Assembly: GCA_032358255.1 (NCBI GenBank)
Contig: JAULBX010005553.1
Location: forward strand, 62,001-126,000
Origin: Heterotrichella gracilis
Taxonomy: Eukaryota > Sar > Xanthophyceae > Tribonematales > Xanthonemataceae
Direction of reading: 5' to 3'
DNA: 64,000 bases
The translations under genes were made by a program, and so were the position numbers. Positions 33,747 to 45,495 of the stretch are shown here, one piece after another (the first letter of the stretch is position 1; each line of letters begins with the position of its first letter). Under the pieces are notes generated by a model, which was given only the letters and a program-made list of their open reading frames with translations, searched no databases and had not been told where the DNA came from.

Positions 33747-35060
33747 GCATGCACACTCCACAAGTGGCGGGTGACCCCGCCGAGCTAGGTTTATACAGAT
33801 CCCGCAGCAAAACACCGACATACGAGGCAAGTGCTGGGGGCGTGTGGACTGCTACACGGCCAGTGGAATGCTATGCTTCAGGATGCCATCGGAGTCAATT
33901 TGGCACTGTGCACGCGCCAGTCAATTCGGGCACTGCCAGTAGTCGGGGATTTTGGGAAGCGGAGGAGCATGGCATGGCATGCATGCGACTTCCAGAAAAC
34001 TTGTGGGTTTTACACTGATTAAAAACTGTGGACTGGACTGAAATGCTAAGTATGAATAACAAAACTGTTTCAAAACTTGCACAAGTCGCCTGCGATCTGG
34101 CGGCAGTGCGGCATAATGACTGAATCTAATTTCAATGACTATAGTCTATAGACTCGAGTCGGGATCCCAATGGGATACTCTAATCATTGTGAATCTATGT
34201 AAGAATGTAATAATCTATACTATACAAACAACATGCATGCAACTACATGCATCAGCGGAAAACTGCGAAGGGCTAAGGCATGCAGCAAGTTGCCACGAAC
34301 AGACACTCATCTTGAATCTTGATACAAGTGACAGTGAATGGCAGCTGCTGTACTGGCGTTCTTGGACTAACATTATCAGTCTGAGACCTGTCACAAGCGC
34401 TTCAAATCGCGCGAATCCTCAGATGACATGCCATGGTGTAACTCGACCGATCCATGGGAAATACAAAACCAAGCCTGCTGCGCTTGACAAGCGTACTCGA
34501 GAGAGTGCTAGCTACTGCAGCTTGCACAAAGGCCGCTGTGTGACACTAGTTCACGTGCTCGGCAAGTTGCAAACTCACCACGAACACTGGCCGCAGCTAC
34601 AAAATTGCTGGAGTGGTGCATGCATTCTTGGGCCACTCAGCCACTACCTAACAGATACCACACTATACATTAAAATGAGAAGTAAACCCCCCTCTGTACA
34701 AACGAACACTCCTATGCTTCCTTGCAACCTACGCATGGTGCACAAGATCCATTTACCCAGGGATGGCCTGTGCACAGAGCCCACCCCACAAGTGACTTGT
34801 GTCCACTTCACCCACAATCCACCACACGCCACCTCAGGGCTCGCCCCACCACGCACCGCTGACTGCCCGTAGCGCACCATCATGCCATGTGGCACACCCA
34901 CACCAATATACGACCGCCATGGGCACCTAGGAACCACTGCAGGAAGCGCTCCCGCATCGATTGGCCAGGATGTGAATTGGACCCATGAGGTCAAGAGCCC
35001 ATAACACCCCTCCCTCCAAATTGGCCATGACCCACCCGCAGCCACCTTTCCCCTCCCCAC
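33747..35060. other. intergenic region downstream of RsmI and malate synthase
   Basis: About 1.3 kb between convergent genes. It should contain both 3'UTRs and possibly a short last exon of malate synthase. An ATG-started frame at 34135-34872 (+) has no recognisable protein features. From 33,950 to 34,700 the GC content is well below that of the neighbouring exons. Confidence 0.45.
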
Positions 35061-38000
35061 TCACATCTTCCCCTGCTGCCCCCCGTGCGCCTCCAGCGTG
35101 AGCAGCATGTCGTACGCGGGCAGGGTGAGGAAGTCCTTGAGGGTAGGGGACAGGCACATGGCGCGGAACAGGTCGGTGGCGGCGCGGTAGTGGCCGCGTT
35201 GGAAGGCGCTGGGGCCAACCTGGGGGGCGGGGGAGGGGCAACATTAGAGTTTATTGCTGAGATTGCAGCAATAAGGTTCCATTCAGAAATTTTGAGGTGC
35301 AAACGTATGTGCCGCTGTTCCTTAATACAAGAATGGGCATCAAAGTGTTCCGGTACGCGCAAACTGTCACTACCAGCGCAGGTGAATAGACTAAACCTTG
35401 GCCAAGCGTTGTTGTACCCCCTCCCCCTCCCCACCCACCTGCTGCTTGATCCCCTCCACCTCCTCCGCCAGCACGGCCTCAAAGCGGGGGGGCGTGAGCA
35501 CCTGGCCGTCGTCAAGCACAGCTCCATGGTGGAGCCACTGCCAGATCTGCAAGGGGGGAAGCAGATGACCAGCGAGGAGGGGGGGGAGGCGGCTGCAGGT
35601 GTGCAATGCTGACAAGTGGGGGAGGAGAAGAGGCGGCCAATGGGTACCATAGCGGTGCCCGATGGGTGATGTTGGAACGGTGCTGACGAGGTAATCGATA
35701 ACGCGGCCAAGAGGGTCCTATGGGTGAATGCATCCCACCTGTGGCCACTCAGGTAGCATGTAGCACAAGGTCGCAGATTATGGCATACTTAAATGTGGGT
35801 GTTGCAACTTGGATATCCTTGTGTGAGGTTCCATCATGGGTGGTAAGATAACAAATAGGAATATGGCTTAATACCCTTGCGTAGGGCTTTTATGTCACGA
35901 TTCCATGCACCTGCATCCTCAACCAATAGTGTAAACATCCTCCATTCACTAGTTCACTTCCTAGAACCGTGGGTTGCCTGCTAGGGCATTGCACCATACC
36001 CTAGGGTGCCATTGGGGTTTCCCCCCGCTCACCTGCGTGCGGCTAATCTCCGCTGTGGCCGCATCCTCCATAAGGTTGTGGATGGGCACGCACCCGTTGG
36101 CACCCAACCACGCCGCAATGTACAGGATTCCTACGCTGATGTTGGCGCGCAGGCAGGACACGGTGCGCGGGCCGGTGGGGATCTGCGGGTCAGGGGAAAA
36201 TATGTTCATATTCTTGTGAAGGGCAAGAATGTGTGGCGTGTGATGCATCCCATCTGGGGCATGCTTGGGGGTGATATCAGTGAGGCCCCTAAGGAAAATG
36301 TGGCGCACAGGACTGAACATGGTAGGGTGGCTTTGGCACACTTCTAAAGCAGAGATGCTCCATCTGAGATGTAAGAACAGGGTCCCATGCAGCAGCGCAG
36401 CCAGCTATACCACCCCTCACAGAAACCCTTCCCTAGGGTCCGCACTCACCGCCAGCAGGTCGTCCTGCCCCACCACCACGTCCTCCCTCTTCCTGTGGAT
36501 CTGGTTGGGACCCTTCATGTGCTTGTCAAACACGCTGCGCGCCAGCGGCAGCAGCCCTGGGTGCGCCACCCAGGTGCCATCATGGCCGTCAAGCACCTCC
36601 CGCTCCTTGTCGGCAAGCACCTTGGACATGGCGGTCTGGCAGGGGGGAGGGGGGTGTCAGGTCAGGGACAAGTCATGGCACTAGCTACATGGGATCCATA
36701 TACTAGGTATCAGATAAACAGTCTACAGATCTACCAAGCATCAGATAATACTATATCCCAAGCATGGGATAAACGGTTTATAATTATATCCTGCTGCGCA
36801 CGGCGCAATAGCCAAGGTCCCCCTCCCTCGGCACAGGCCCCACATACAGCCCCGCTACCCAGCACATTCCAGCTCCCCGCCTCCCATCCCCACCTCGTTT
36901 GCCTTGGGATCGTCCTTGATTGGGATCTGCGCCGCCATGCCGCCCATTGCGTGCACTCCCCGCCTGTGGCAGGTGCGGATGACCAGCTGCGTATAGGACC
37001 GCATGCAGTGCTGCGTCATGCCCACCGCGGCGCGGTCGGGCATGACTGCGCGCGGGTCTGCGCGGCGCGTCTTGATGAACGAGAAGATGTAGTCCCAGCG
37101 CCCGCAGTTGAGGCCTGAAACGGAGGCGGGGGAAGGGGGTTTATAATGTTACTGTACTGTGCAGGGTGTACAGAAGGACTGCTCAGGGCTTGAGAAAGGG
37201 AAGTGTAAGGAATTTGAGCAAGGCTTTGCTGAATATATATTTTGTGCAAAAGTTGATTGTCCAGGGTGTACATCACACTGCTTCAGGGTTTTTCAAAAGC
37301 CCTTTACAAGGTCTCTCTCCCTCCCCTCCCCTTTCCCAAGGTTCCTGCCCACCTGCCGAGTGCTGGCGCAGCTCGTACAGGATCTCATCCATCTCGAATG
37401 CTGCGGGCAGGGTCTCGATGAGCACCGTTGCCTTGATGGTGCCTGCGGGTACCCCCAGGGTGCGCTGCGCCTCCAGGAAGATGTCGTTCCACAGGCGGGC
37501 CTCAAGGTGGCTCTGCAGAGGGAGGTGAAGGGCAATTGTATGGTTGCGACTCTCAGTATCTGTCTTAATTTGCGCATGGAGGGGGATTGTAATAATCCAA
37601 TATCTAATCCAATCCGACATATGATTCTGAGGAAGGGGTTTTTGAGGAAGGGGTTTTTGTGATAATGTGCTTGTTATTCATGGGGTTCCTTCATGCACTA
37701 AAGAGGGCCCTTTTAAGGTACAAATGGCGCTTGGCGTCGCCCCGCAATGAAGAGCACGGCATGGCATGGAAACCACCATCCCTCCCCAGCACTAACAACC
37801 ACAGAGTCCCACATGCCTCTTGTGAACACAATAGTGCCAACATAAACCATGCACCTTCACCGCAAACCTTCCGCACCTGCATCTTGGGCAGGTAGAAGTA
37901 GGGCCCCGACCCGCGCTGCAGCAGCTCGCGCGCGTTGTGGAAGAAGTACAGCCCAAAGTCAAAGACGCCAGCTGGCACCCACTTGTAGTCCACCAGCACG

Positions 38001-38478
38001 TGCTTCTCCCACAGGTGCCACCCCCGTGGCCTCGCGATCATGACCGCCACCTTGGGGTTGAGGCTGTAGCTCTTGCCGGAGCGGGGGTCGGAGAAGGTGA
38101 TGGTGCGGCGGATGGCGTCGCGCAGGTTGAGCTGCAAGGGGGGGAAGGGAAGGGGAGGGTGAAGGGAGAGGGAAGGGCCGCCGGGGGTATGTGGTAGGAT
38201 TAGGGAGTACGGCGCCACGAAATCTTCACATTTTCATGATTTTGTGTTTATTCTGACAGCCTTGAGACCCAATTAGGTCCAAATGTTCTGCTTGCTCCTA
38301 CAATGCCTGGCGGTGTGCAGGCGTGCCAAACAGAAAGCCCTACAGTAGGGTTTTAGTGTGGCCTGCATGGAGACCGGTATGTTGGCAGCAGCAGAGATTC
38401 TTGCGCACCTGGCCCATCACCATGTTGTCCAGGGTTGGTGCGTTGGAGTCCTCAAAGTCTGGCATGTACACGCTGGCT

Positions 38479-38510
<32 letters not shown>

Positions 38511-39160
38511 GTCTGTGGGGCCGGTGATCTCCACGCGCCGGTCCTGCAGGTCGTCTGGCAGGGGGGATACCTTCCAGTCCGACTCACGCACCTGGGAAAA
38601 CGGGGATGGAGGTGGGTGAAGTGGTGTTTCACCGCGCAGGGGTGGTGGCCAAGTGTGGTGGGCCAAGGTGGTGTGTGACAAAGGAGAGGGTGGGGAGGCA
38701 GCCTTGCGCCACGTGGCCACGCAGGAGAATAGTGTGGGTTGACAGTAGAGTTGGTACAGTGCAGTAGACATCAATGGGCCATTGCGGGTCCTATTGTAGC
38801 TAGGTCACTGAATGGCTGCAACACAGTGTGGGTTGGTGTTAAGTGTGGGTGGTGCTGCATGTACAGTGCTGGGCTCAAAACAAGTGTGCAGGAACAAGTG
38901 TGCAGTTGCCAACAAGTCCCTGTCACTGTACTCACATGGCGGGTTTCTGCCAGGAAGTTGGGCTTCTCTCCTGCGTCAAAACGTGACTGCACCACCTGCC
39001 TGCGCTCAAGCAGCTCCTCCACTCGTGGGGTGAACTTGCGCGCCAAATTGGCCACGAAGGCAAGTGCCTCGGGCGTCAGTATCTCGGCATACTCGGGCTT
39101 GAAGTCCCCCAGCAGGACAACTCCCGGGAGCTTTGGGACCCCTCCGTTGGTGTACGGCAT
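35061..39160 (-). CDS. MLS: malate synthase (glyoxylate cycle)
   Basis: Condenses glyoxylate with acetyl-CoA to malate. Nine exons: 39160-38936, 38591-38409, 38131-37877, 37512-37353, 37114-36894, 36635-36450, 36182-36033, 35546-35439 and 35219-35061; 1647 nt, 548 aa, the usual size of isoform A enzymes. Family blocks in order: [20 protein letters not shown], then [56 protein letters not shown] then [20 protein letters not shown]; and [32 protein letters not shown] contains the catalytic Asp region; [20 protein letters not shown] and [11 protein letters not shown] follow. As read it ends GGQQGKM, lacking a PTS1, but the ATG-TGA end overlaps a strong donor (AT|GTGAGT), so a further exon is possible. 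It is head to head with isocitrate lyase. Confidence 0.96.
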
Positions 39161-41260
39161 TGTGTTGGGCGATAGTACAAAAGTTACCTGGGCGATGCAG
39201 TCAACACGGAGTTAACGTGATGTGGGGCACCAAGTTCAGGCACGACGGCTAAAACACGGACTGTACAGAGGAAAATGGTGGTCGATGTTAGCCCAAAGTG
39301 TGCTGCTGAGTGCATTGCATTCATACAACGTATCAACAGGAGATGGCAGAGGGGTGAGCCCACAATGCACCAGCTGAGCTTGGATGCCCATTTTCGATAT
39401 GAAAAGGGGCAATACAGAGGGCATCCGCTCAACACATAACAAGTGTACAACATGGTGTGTCGCATTCTGTGCGCTGGTCGTAGTTTTATCAGCACCCGCC
39501 GCGGGCACCAGGTCTAAAAGCAACTGGCACCAGGCACATTGGTACTATGTCTGCTTGCACAACGCAGAGAAAAAGCACTGTCAAGACATCACGTACCAAA
39601 GAGTTCCAGTAAGCACCGTCAACAGGAATTCTCCACAGCACGCTGCACTCGCACTGCTATTCCGCCGACACTTTCCGACACCTTCGAAATGAACGCACGG
39701 AATGTTTCGCACAGTGGGCAGAATCGGGGTGTTTGTGGCAAACGGTTAAGAACCCATCAAGGCCTGGAGTATCGCCGCTGTTGTTAAAGAGCCCTGTGTA
39801 GGCTACAGTGTGTGCTGTGCAGCCGGAGGAGGCCACTCGTGTCGACGTGAAGCGATGGCACCCTTGCAGCAAATGCCGTGCTGGCGCTGCAGCGACTCGG
39901 CTGCCTCCACACTGGGTACCCAAATGTCGGGGTGCAAAATTGCTCATGTGGACCGTCACATGGACTACCTTTAGTATTCATAATCCCTGAAATTTCTACC
40001 TTTAGATGAGACAGACAGTGGGGGAGGCAATTTGGGATCCCGAGCTACTCACAGTACATCCCGAGTATTTAAACAATGCGTCCCATGAATACGTTTTGCC
40101 CAATTGGGCGATTCCATGGTGGGCGTGGTTTACTTCATGGTCACCAGCAGTGCTGACTCGGCGCACATGAGGGGTCGATTTTGGGCATTTTGCCCATGTG
40201 CTTGCCACTCTGGGCTGCTGTTTTTAAAAAACGTGTTTGAAAATGCACAGGTGGCGGCGTCCGTGTCGTACGTGGAGGCCCCTGGCCAGCTGACGAGGCA
40301 CCCAGTTGCCCCTTGGCTGGCCCCAGCGAATCCGCCACATTTGTGCAGCCCCCCCAGCGCGCCCACTCGAGTGCAGAAAGTTCCGAAAGCTTTGGTGCCT
40401 ACAAAAGCCCATCAAGCCTCAATTCCCTATCCAAACCTTGCTTGCGAGTGTTATTGCGTCTCCTCTGAAGCCCAACTTCGTCAACATCAGGGCTCTGCCG
40501 TCCACACTGTCGCGTCACACTTGCTCGCAAGGTAAGGGCACAGTGGGTATGCATGCACTGGGTGATGCACTCGTGCACGACGTGAGCTGAACCTCATTGG
40601 GGCTTCCACACGTTGCATTGCACGCTTTAAAAGCTTATCTATGCTTTGAAACCGTCTCGGAACAACCCACCGAGCTTAATGCTGACAATTGCCGTTGCAA
40701 AGACGACCCATGTGCACAGCCCGCTGAATGCATAGGACGTGACGGATTCTCTCCGTGGCCTGTGCCTTCTTTGCCGCAAAACTACTTGAAAAAGCTGGTG
40801 TCTGTCTTTTCGGTATGTGAATTGCTATGTGCGACGGTCCAAACCCCTGCCACTTTTGAATTCTGCTGTCGAAACCACACCTCGCATCATCTCGTTGGTT
40901 GGACTTTGCCCACTGCGCCTCCACTCTGGGTCTTGATGGGCACAATTCTTACTTGCTAACTTACCGATGCGGTCCCCCAATGTGGTTGTGTTCTGTTGTG
41001 GCGGCGGCTGTAGGGTTGGCAGTGCGTCGGCTGTTCTGACTGCGCGCCCAGTACAAAACCTACGTAACCAATTCCTTACTGTCGAAACCTTCGCATGCTG
41101 TTGCCACCCTCTAGAACGTGACCCAATAAGACACCTTGTTATCGGTTGGTGGCACACTGCACAGCTCTGCGACTTTGGTATCCTTGACCAACCCCCATGT
41201 TATCCACTTGCACTCCACATGCCAGCTGACAAATGTCGGCTTCTCCGCAGGTTTCCCACA
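39161..41260. promoter_or_regulatory. shared 5' intergenic region of malate synthase and isocitrate lyase
   Basis: 2.1 kb separate the two divergent glyoxylate-cycle start codons. It must contain both promoters and 5'UTRs. A CTCCGCAG acceptor ends at 41250, ten bases before the isocitrate lyase ATG, so that transcript probably has a 5'UTR intron. Visible elements are a TATTTAAA at about 40,066, a CCCAATTGGG palindrome at about 40,098, a small GGGCATTTTGCCC palindrome at about 40,183 and a TGCATGCA at about 40,549. No protein-coding exon is supportable inside. Co-regulation from this region is inferred from the layout only. Confidence 0.6.
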
Positions 41261-44056
41261 ATGGCCTCCCAAATCAAGGTCCCAGAGGGCCGTTTCGACG
41301 GCATCGTGCGCCCATACAGCGACGAAGACGTGCTCAAGCTGAGGGGCTCGGTGAAGATTGAGTACACACTGGCAGACCGCGGCGCACGGAAGCTGTGGGA
41401 GCTGCTCCACGACGAGCCCTATGTGCACACACTGGGGGCCATGACTGGCCAACAGGTCAGTGTGTGTACTGTATTGTTGCCTTTTGATATCAGCTACATG
41501 GGTAGTGAAGAGTTTGGTGATGACTCATTCGAGTCCTGGCGGCATGCACGCCCACTTGGAACTTCCGACACTGATGATGCATTGGTGGCTGGTGCTGTTA
41601 TGTTGCTCATCAAGGCTTACTGTTCTCAGTAGTTTCTCTGTTGCCGCTTGATTGCCCAGCACGCTCATCCCAGTTGCTGTGACTCACTATTGCCTCATGC
41701 CTGGTGGCTGTCTCAAGCGTTCTCCCTCCCCTGACCCCCTTGCTGTTCCACTCCCCCCTGCAGGCGGTGCAGCAGGTGCTGGCTGGCCTCAAGGCCATCT
41801 ACTGCTCCGGCTGGCAGGTGGCCTCCGACTCCAATTCCTCAGGCCAGACCTACCCAGACCAGAGCCTGTACCCAGCCAACTCGGTGCCAATCCTGGTGAA
41901 GCGCATCAACAACGTACGGCCCCAGGCAACCCAAACGTTTCTGTGTGACACCCCCTTGTGCCTGCAGAACCCTTTTGGACCTGCACCTTGTGCTGCGTGT
42001 GTCGTGTCTGTCCTAAGATTGTATGGTTTCCTGGCAACTGCCCTCTTTCGCCTCCATTGTCGTCACAGCAGAGTACTGACGCAGCACCTCCCTTCCCCTC
42101 CCACAGGCCCTGCAGCGCGCTGACCAGGTTGAGCATTCAGAGGGCGGTGCCAAGAGGGACTGGTTTGCGCCCATCATCGCCGACGCAGAGGCTGGCTTTG
42201 GTGGCCCGCTCAACGCCTACGAGCTCATGAAGGTAAAACCCTAAACCCTAGACGTCTCTGATTCCAGTGCCCTACCCTCTTCTGTATCTGGAGCTGCAGA
42301 TCAATGACATATTTCTTGCTGCATTCACCAGGCCTCTGTGTTAAAAGCTCGGCACATACTTGGAGGTGCCACATCCCTTTGCCACCCGTTACTATCCTGT
42401 TGTCACTCAACCACCCACTCTCAACCTCACACCCCCAACCCCCCCTCTTCCCCTGCAGGGCATGATCGAGTCCGGCGCTGCCGGCGTGCACTTTGAGGAC
42501 CAGCTGTCCTCGGAGAAGAAGTGCGGCCACCTGGGCGGCAAGGTGCTCATCCCCTCCTCCCAGGCCATCAAGAACCTGATCGCAGCCCGCCTGGCGGCTG
42601 ACGTGGCGGGCGTGCCCACCGTGGTCGTGGCGCGCACCGACGCCCACTCTGCGCAGCTGCTGACCTCCGACATTGACGAGGTGGACAGGCCTTTCTGCAC
42701 CGGCAAGCGCTCCCCTGAGGGCTTCTACTACGTCAACTGCGGCATCAAGGTGGGTGGGGGCTGGCGGTGACGGGGAGGGGAAACCCTAGATAGGGTTGGT
42801 AATTCTGTGATGGTGGGTCGGAGTGTTCTGGATTGCGACACCTGCTTTTCTGTTGGCTGGAGATACTTTCATCAGCCAGTCCCTCACCTGTCCCCCCTGC
42901 ATGTTGATCCAGCATTCTGTGGCTTAGACCATGAGACAAGTTGCACCCTGCCTGGTTGTAACCATGGTCTAACCTCTTCCTGCAGCTGGCCATCGCCCGC
43001 GCCCTGGCGTACGCCCCCTACTGCGACATGGTGTGGTGTGAAACCAGCACCCCAGACATCGACGAGGCCAGGGAGTTTGCGGAGGCTGTGCGCGCAAAGT
43101 TCCCCAACAAGCTGCTGGCCTACAACTGCAGGTAGGGAAGAAATACTTTAGTAGGGTATTGATCGTATTGTGGGTATTGTCAGAATCCAATGCATAGGTA
43201 GTGTAGCCCTATCACCTGATCCCATGTAGACCTATCTTGCATGGCGACTTAAAAAGTGCATACCCTATCTACAGTTTGGTCCAGTGCATGACGGTCAGCA
43301 CCAAATGCACTGTTGGCAGGTTTTAATGGTGCTGTGCTATACCATGCATCGCTGTCTTGTTTGCTATATTCAAACAAAGGTTGCTGTTATCACGTATGTG
43401 AGTACTCATTCACCCACCCCACCCCACCCTCCCCCGCAGCCCCTCCTTCAACTGGGAGCGCCACCTGTCCAAGGACCAGTGCACCACCTTTCAGAAGCAG
43501 ATCGGGGAGATGGGGTACAAGTTCCAGTTTGTGACCCTGGCGGGCTTCCATGCGCTCAACTACAGCATGTTCAACCTGGCCAAGGGATATAAGTGCGTTA
43601 ACAAGCCCCTTAACCCTAAAACCTGCAAGTGCTTTGTAGCCATGTACGTGTAGCCACAGACATAAAAAAAGTACCTGGAATGCATGTGCTGATCTGCACA
43701 CAGTTGGACACCACAGCTGCCTCCCCACACATGCTCACCATAGATCACAGTGCATGTGGGCTACGAACTGTATCATCCAAACGGAATCTTCTCATTGCCC
43801 ACAAGCTGTTGAACACATTTCAATTCCCGCCTTACTCTCATCCTCACACCCCTCCCCCCCACCCAGGACCCGCGGCATGGGTGCCTACTCGGAGCTCCAG
43901 CAGGCCGAGTTTGACGCCGAGAAGGATGGCTACACCGCCACCAAGCACCAGCGCGAGGTGGGCACCGGCTACTTTGACGTGGTCAGCAACGTCATCACCT
44001 CCGGCACCTCCTCCACCACCGCGCTCAAAGGCTCGACCGAGGCGCACCAGTTCTGA
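41261..44056 (+). CDS. ICL: isocitrate lyase (glyoxylate cycle)
   Basis: Cleaves isocitrate to glyoxylate and succinate. Seven exons: 41261-41455, 41764-41913, 42107-42232, 42459-42749, 42986-43131, 43440-43592 and 43867-44056; 1251 nt, 416 aa. Diagnostic features: [35 protein letters not shown] (metal/substrate Asp residues); [20 protein letters not shown] with the catalytic-loop Cys signature [33 protein letters not shown]; and [11 protein letters not shown] (the C-terminal SPSFNW signature). The length suits a compact algal-type enzyme. The C-terminus ends TEAHQF, without a PTS1, so a cytosolic location is likely. The ATG lies just after a likely 5'UTR-intron acceptor and is followed by a plausible N-terminus. 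It is transcribed away from malate synthase. Confidence 0.97.
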
Positions 44057-45495
44057 GCGCAGCGTGCCGTGGGTGGGCAAGGAGTAGGGGGGTGGCGGTA
44101 GTAATGGCGTGAGTGGGTGGCTGGTGGAGCTCTTTGCGCTGATGCACCATTCCAGCTGCAATCTTTGCCAGTGCCTGCCCGTGAAGGTCATGCGCGGTGT
44201 GGTGTGGGTGTCGCGGTGTTGGGCTGTTTGTGGATTGGCTGGAGCATTGTGACGTGCCAGATGCACCAGTCTATACCTACCCACCATATCCATTGGCCAT
44301 ACACACTGGTCTCAAGTGCTATTGATTTGCACTAGTTCTAGTCGCAATGAAAACGTTTTTGGGGCACATGCCCGGTATAGACTTTTGTGCTGCTACGGTA
44401 GTTTTTGTATTAGTCGTTTGTATAGCTTAGCAATTTGTATCATCAGAAACAACCTCCCTAAGTTTTGATGGGGCGCGTTAGTCTTCATGTTATTACCACC
44501 TTAGTAAAGGGTTGTGCAATGGGTTTCTGCTGAGGAGGGCATGTGGACATGTCACCTCCCGTTTTTGCATCCCAGTTGCCAACTCAACAAAATCTAGTGT
44601 AGTATAGCCCAAATAGATTGACATTCTGGTTTTTTCTCAAGGCCAGGGTATAGCTCCGGTCACCGTGACCCAAGGGCGTTTGCGCTGTCCTCATGACCTC
44701 AAACAGTTTGTTAACCATAGAACGCATGCATAGTGGTCCATTCCAATGGCACCTGTCACACATAGAGTTGGTATTCAAGATTATATCGATTTGCATATGA
44801 AAGAGCGAGTGAGCAAGTTCAGCACACAGTGTAAGAAATAAGAGAAGGAAATGGTAGTTTATCAATGAGTGTGCGTCAAATTTCGACAGTGGCAAGTTGG
44901 GATTTCACTCAGCGACTGATCCAACTTCCTCCCGCAAAGAAAGCATGTGCCTCTTCAATGGAATGTGCACCCACAATGACTGACGGTGCTCAGCTGCAGA
45001 CTGCACTGAGTGCCTTTGTGCTACCAACAGTATCTTCAAAATATTTACGCCTGTTTTGTGAACATACACTGTCAAGCATCAGTGATTTAAAGGTTCGTTT
45101 ATGCTGCACATAGTGCGCACCCTGACATTTCTACTATGTCATATGTGCGTGGCATCATAATTCACAACTTGCGCTGCATGGTGGTGGCCGCCACCAGGCT
45201 GATGCACTGGGTTTGTGAAGTTACCATATCGAGGAAGACCAAATTGGAGGTGGTTGGGGACAGGGCTACAGCTGTGAAGATGGAGGAGGCTTGAAACCCA
45301 GTTTGCAATAAAACCCTTGTTTAGGGTTTCAGCCCAGTCATGTCACTGACATGGCATGTGGGTTTGCTTCAACACTGAAAGCCGCGGCGCAACGTTGTAC
45401 AGCATATATTTTATCAGCTTCAAGAGTTTACTAGGCCACAACTTGGAAGCAACGAGATTGAATGGTCGCCAGCTAACACTTGAACACTTGTTCGC
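44057..45495. other. intergenic region between isocitrate lyase and the amine oxidase
   Basis: About 1.4 kb between two genes on the same strand. The first 300 bases are probably the 3'UTR. No exon or RNA gene seen. A short AAACCC...GGGTTT inverted motif occurs near 45,311-45,331. Confidence 0.5.

Noticed and set aside
34135-34872. ATG-started 245-residue open frame on + downstream of RsmI
   Set aside because: Composition looks random (many Cys, His, Thr), with no domain, no splice partners and no low-complexity explanation needed. It runs into the 3' region of malate synthase on the other strand. Likely chance in lower-GC DNA.
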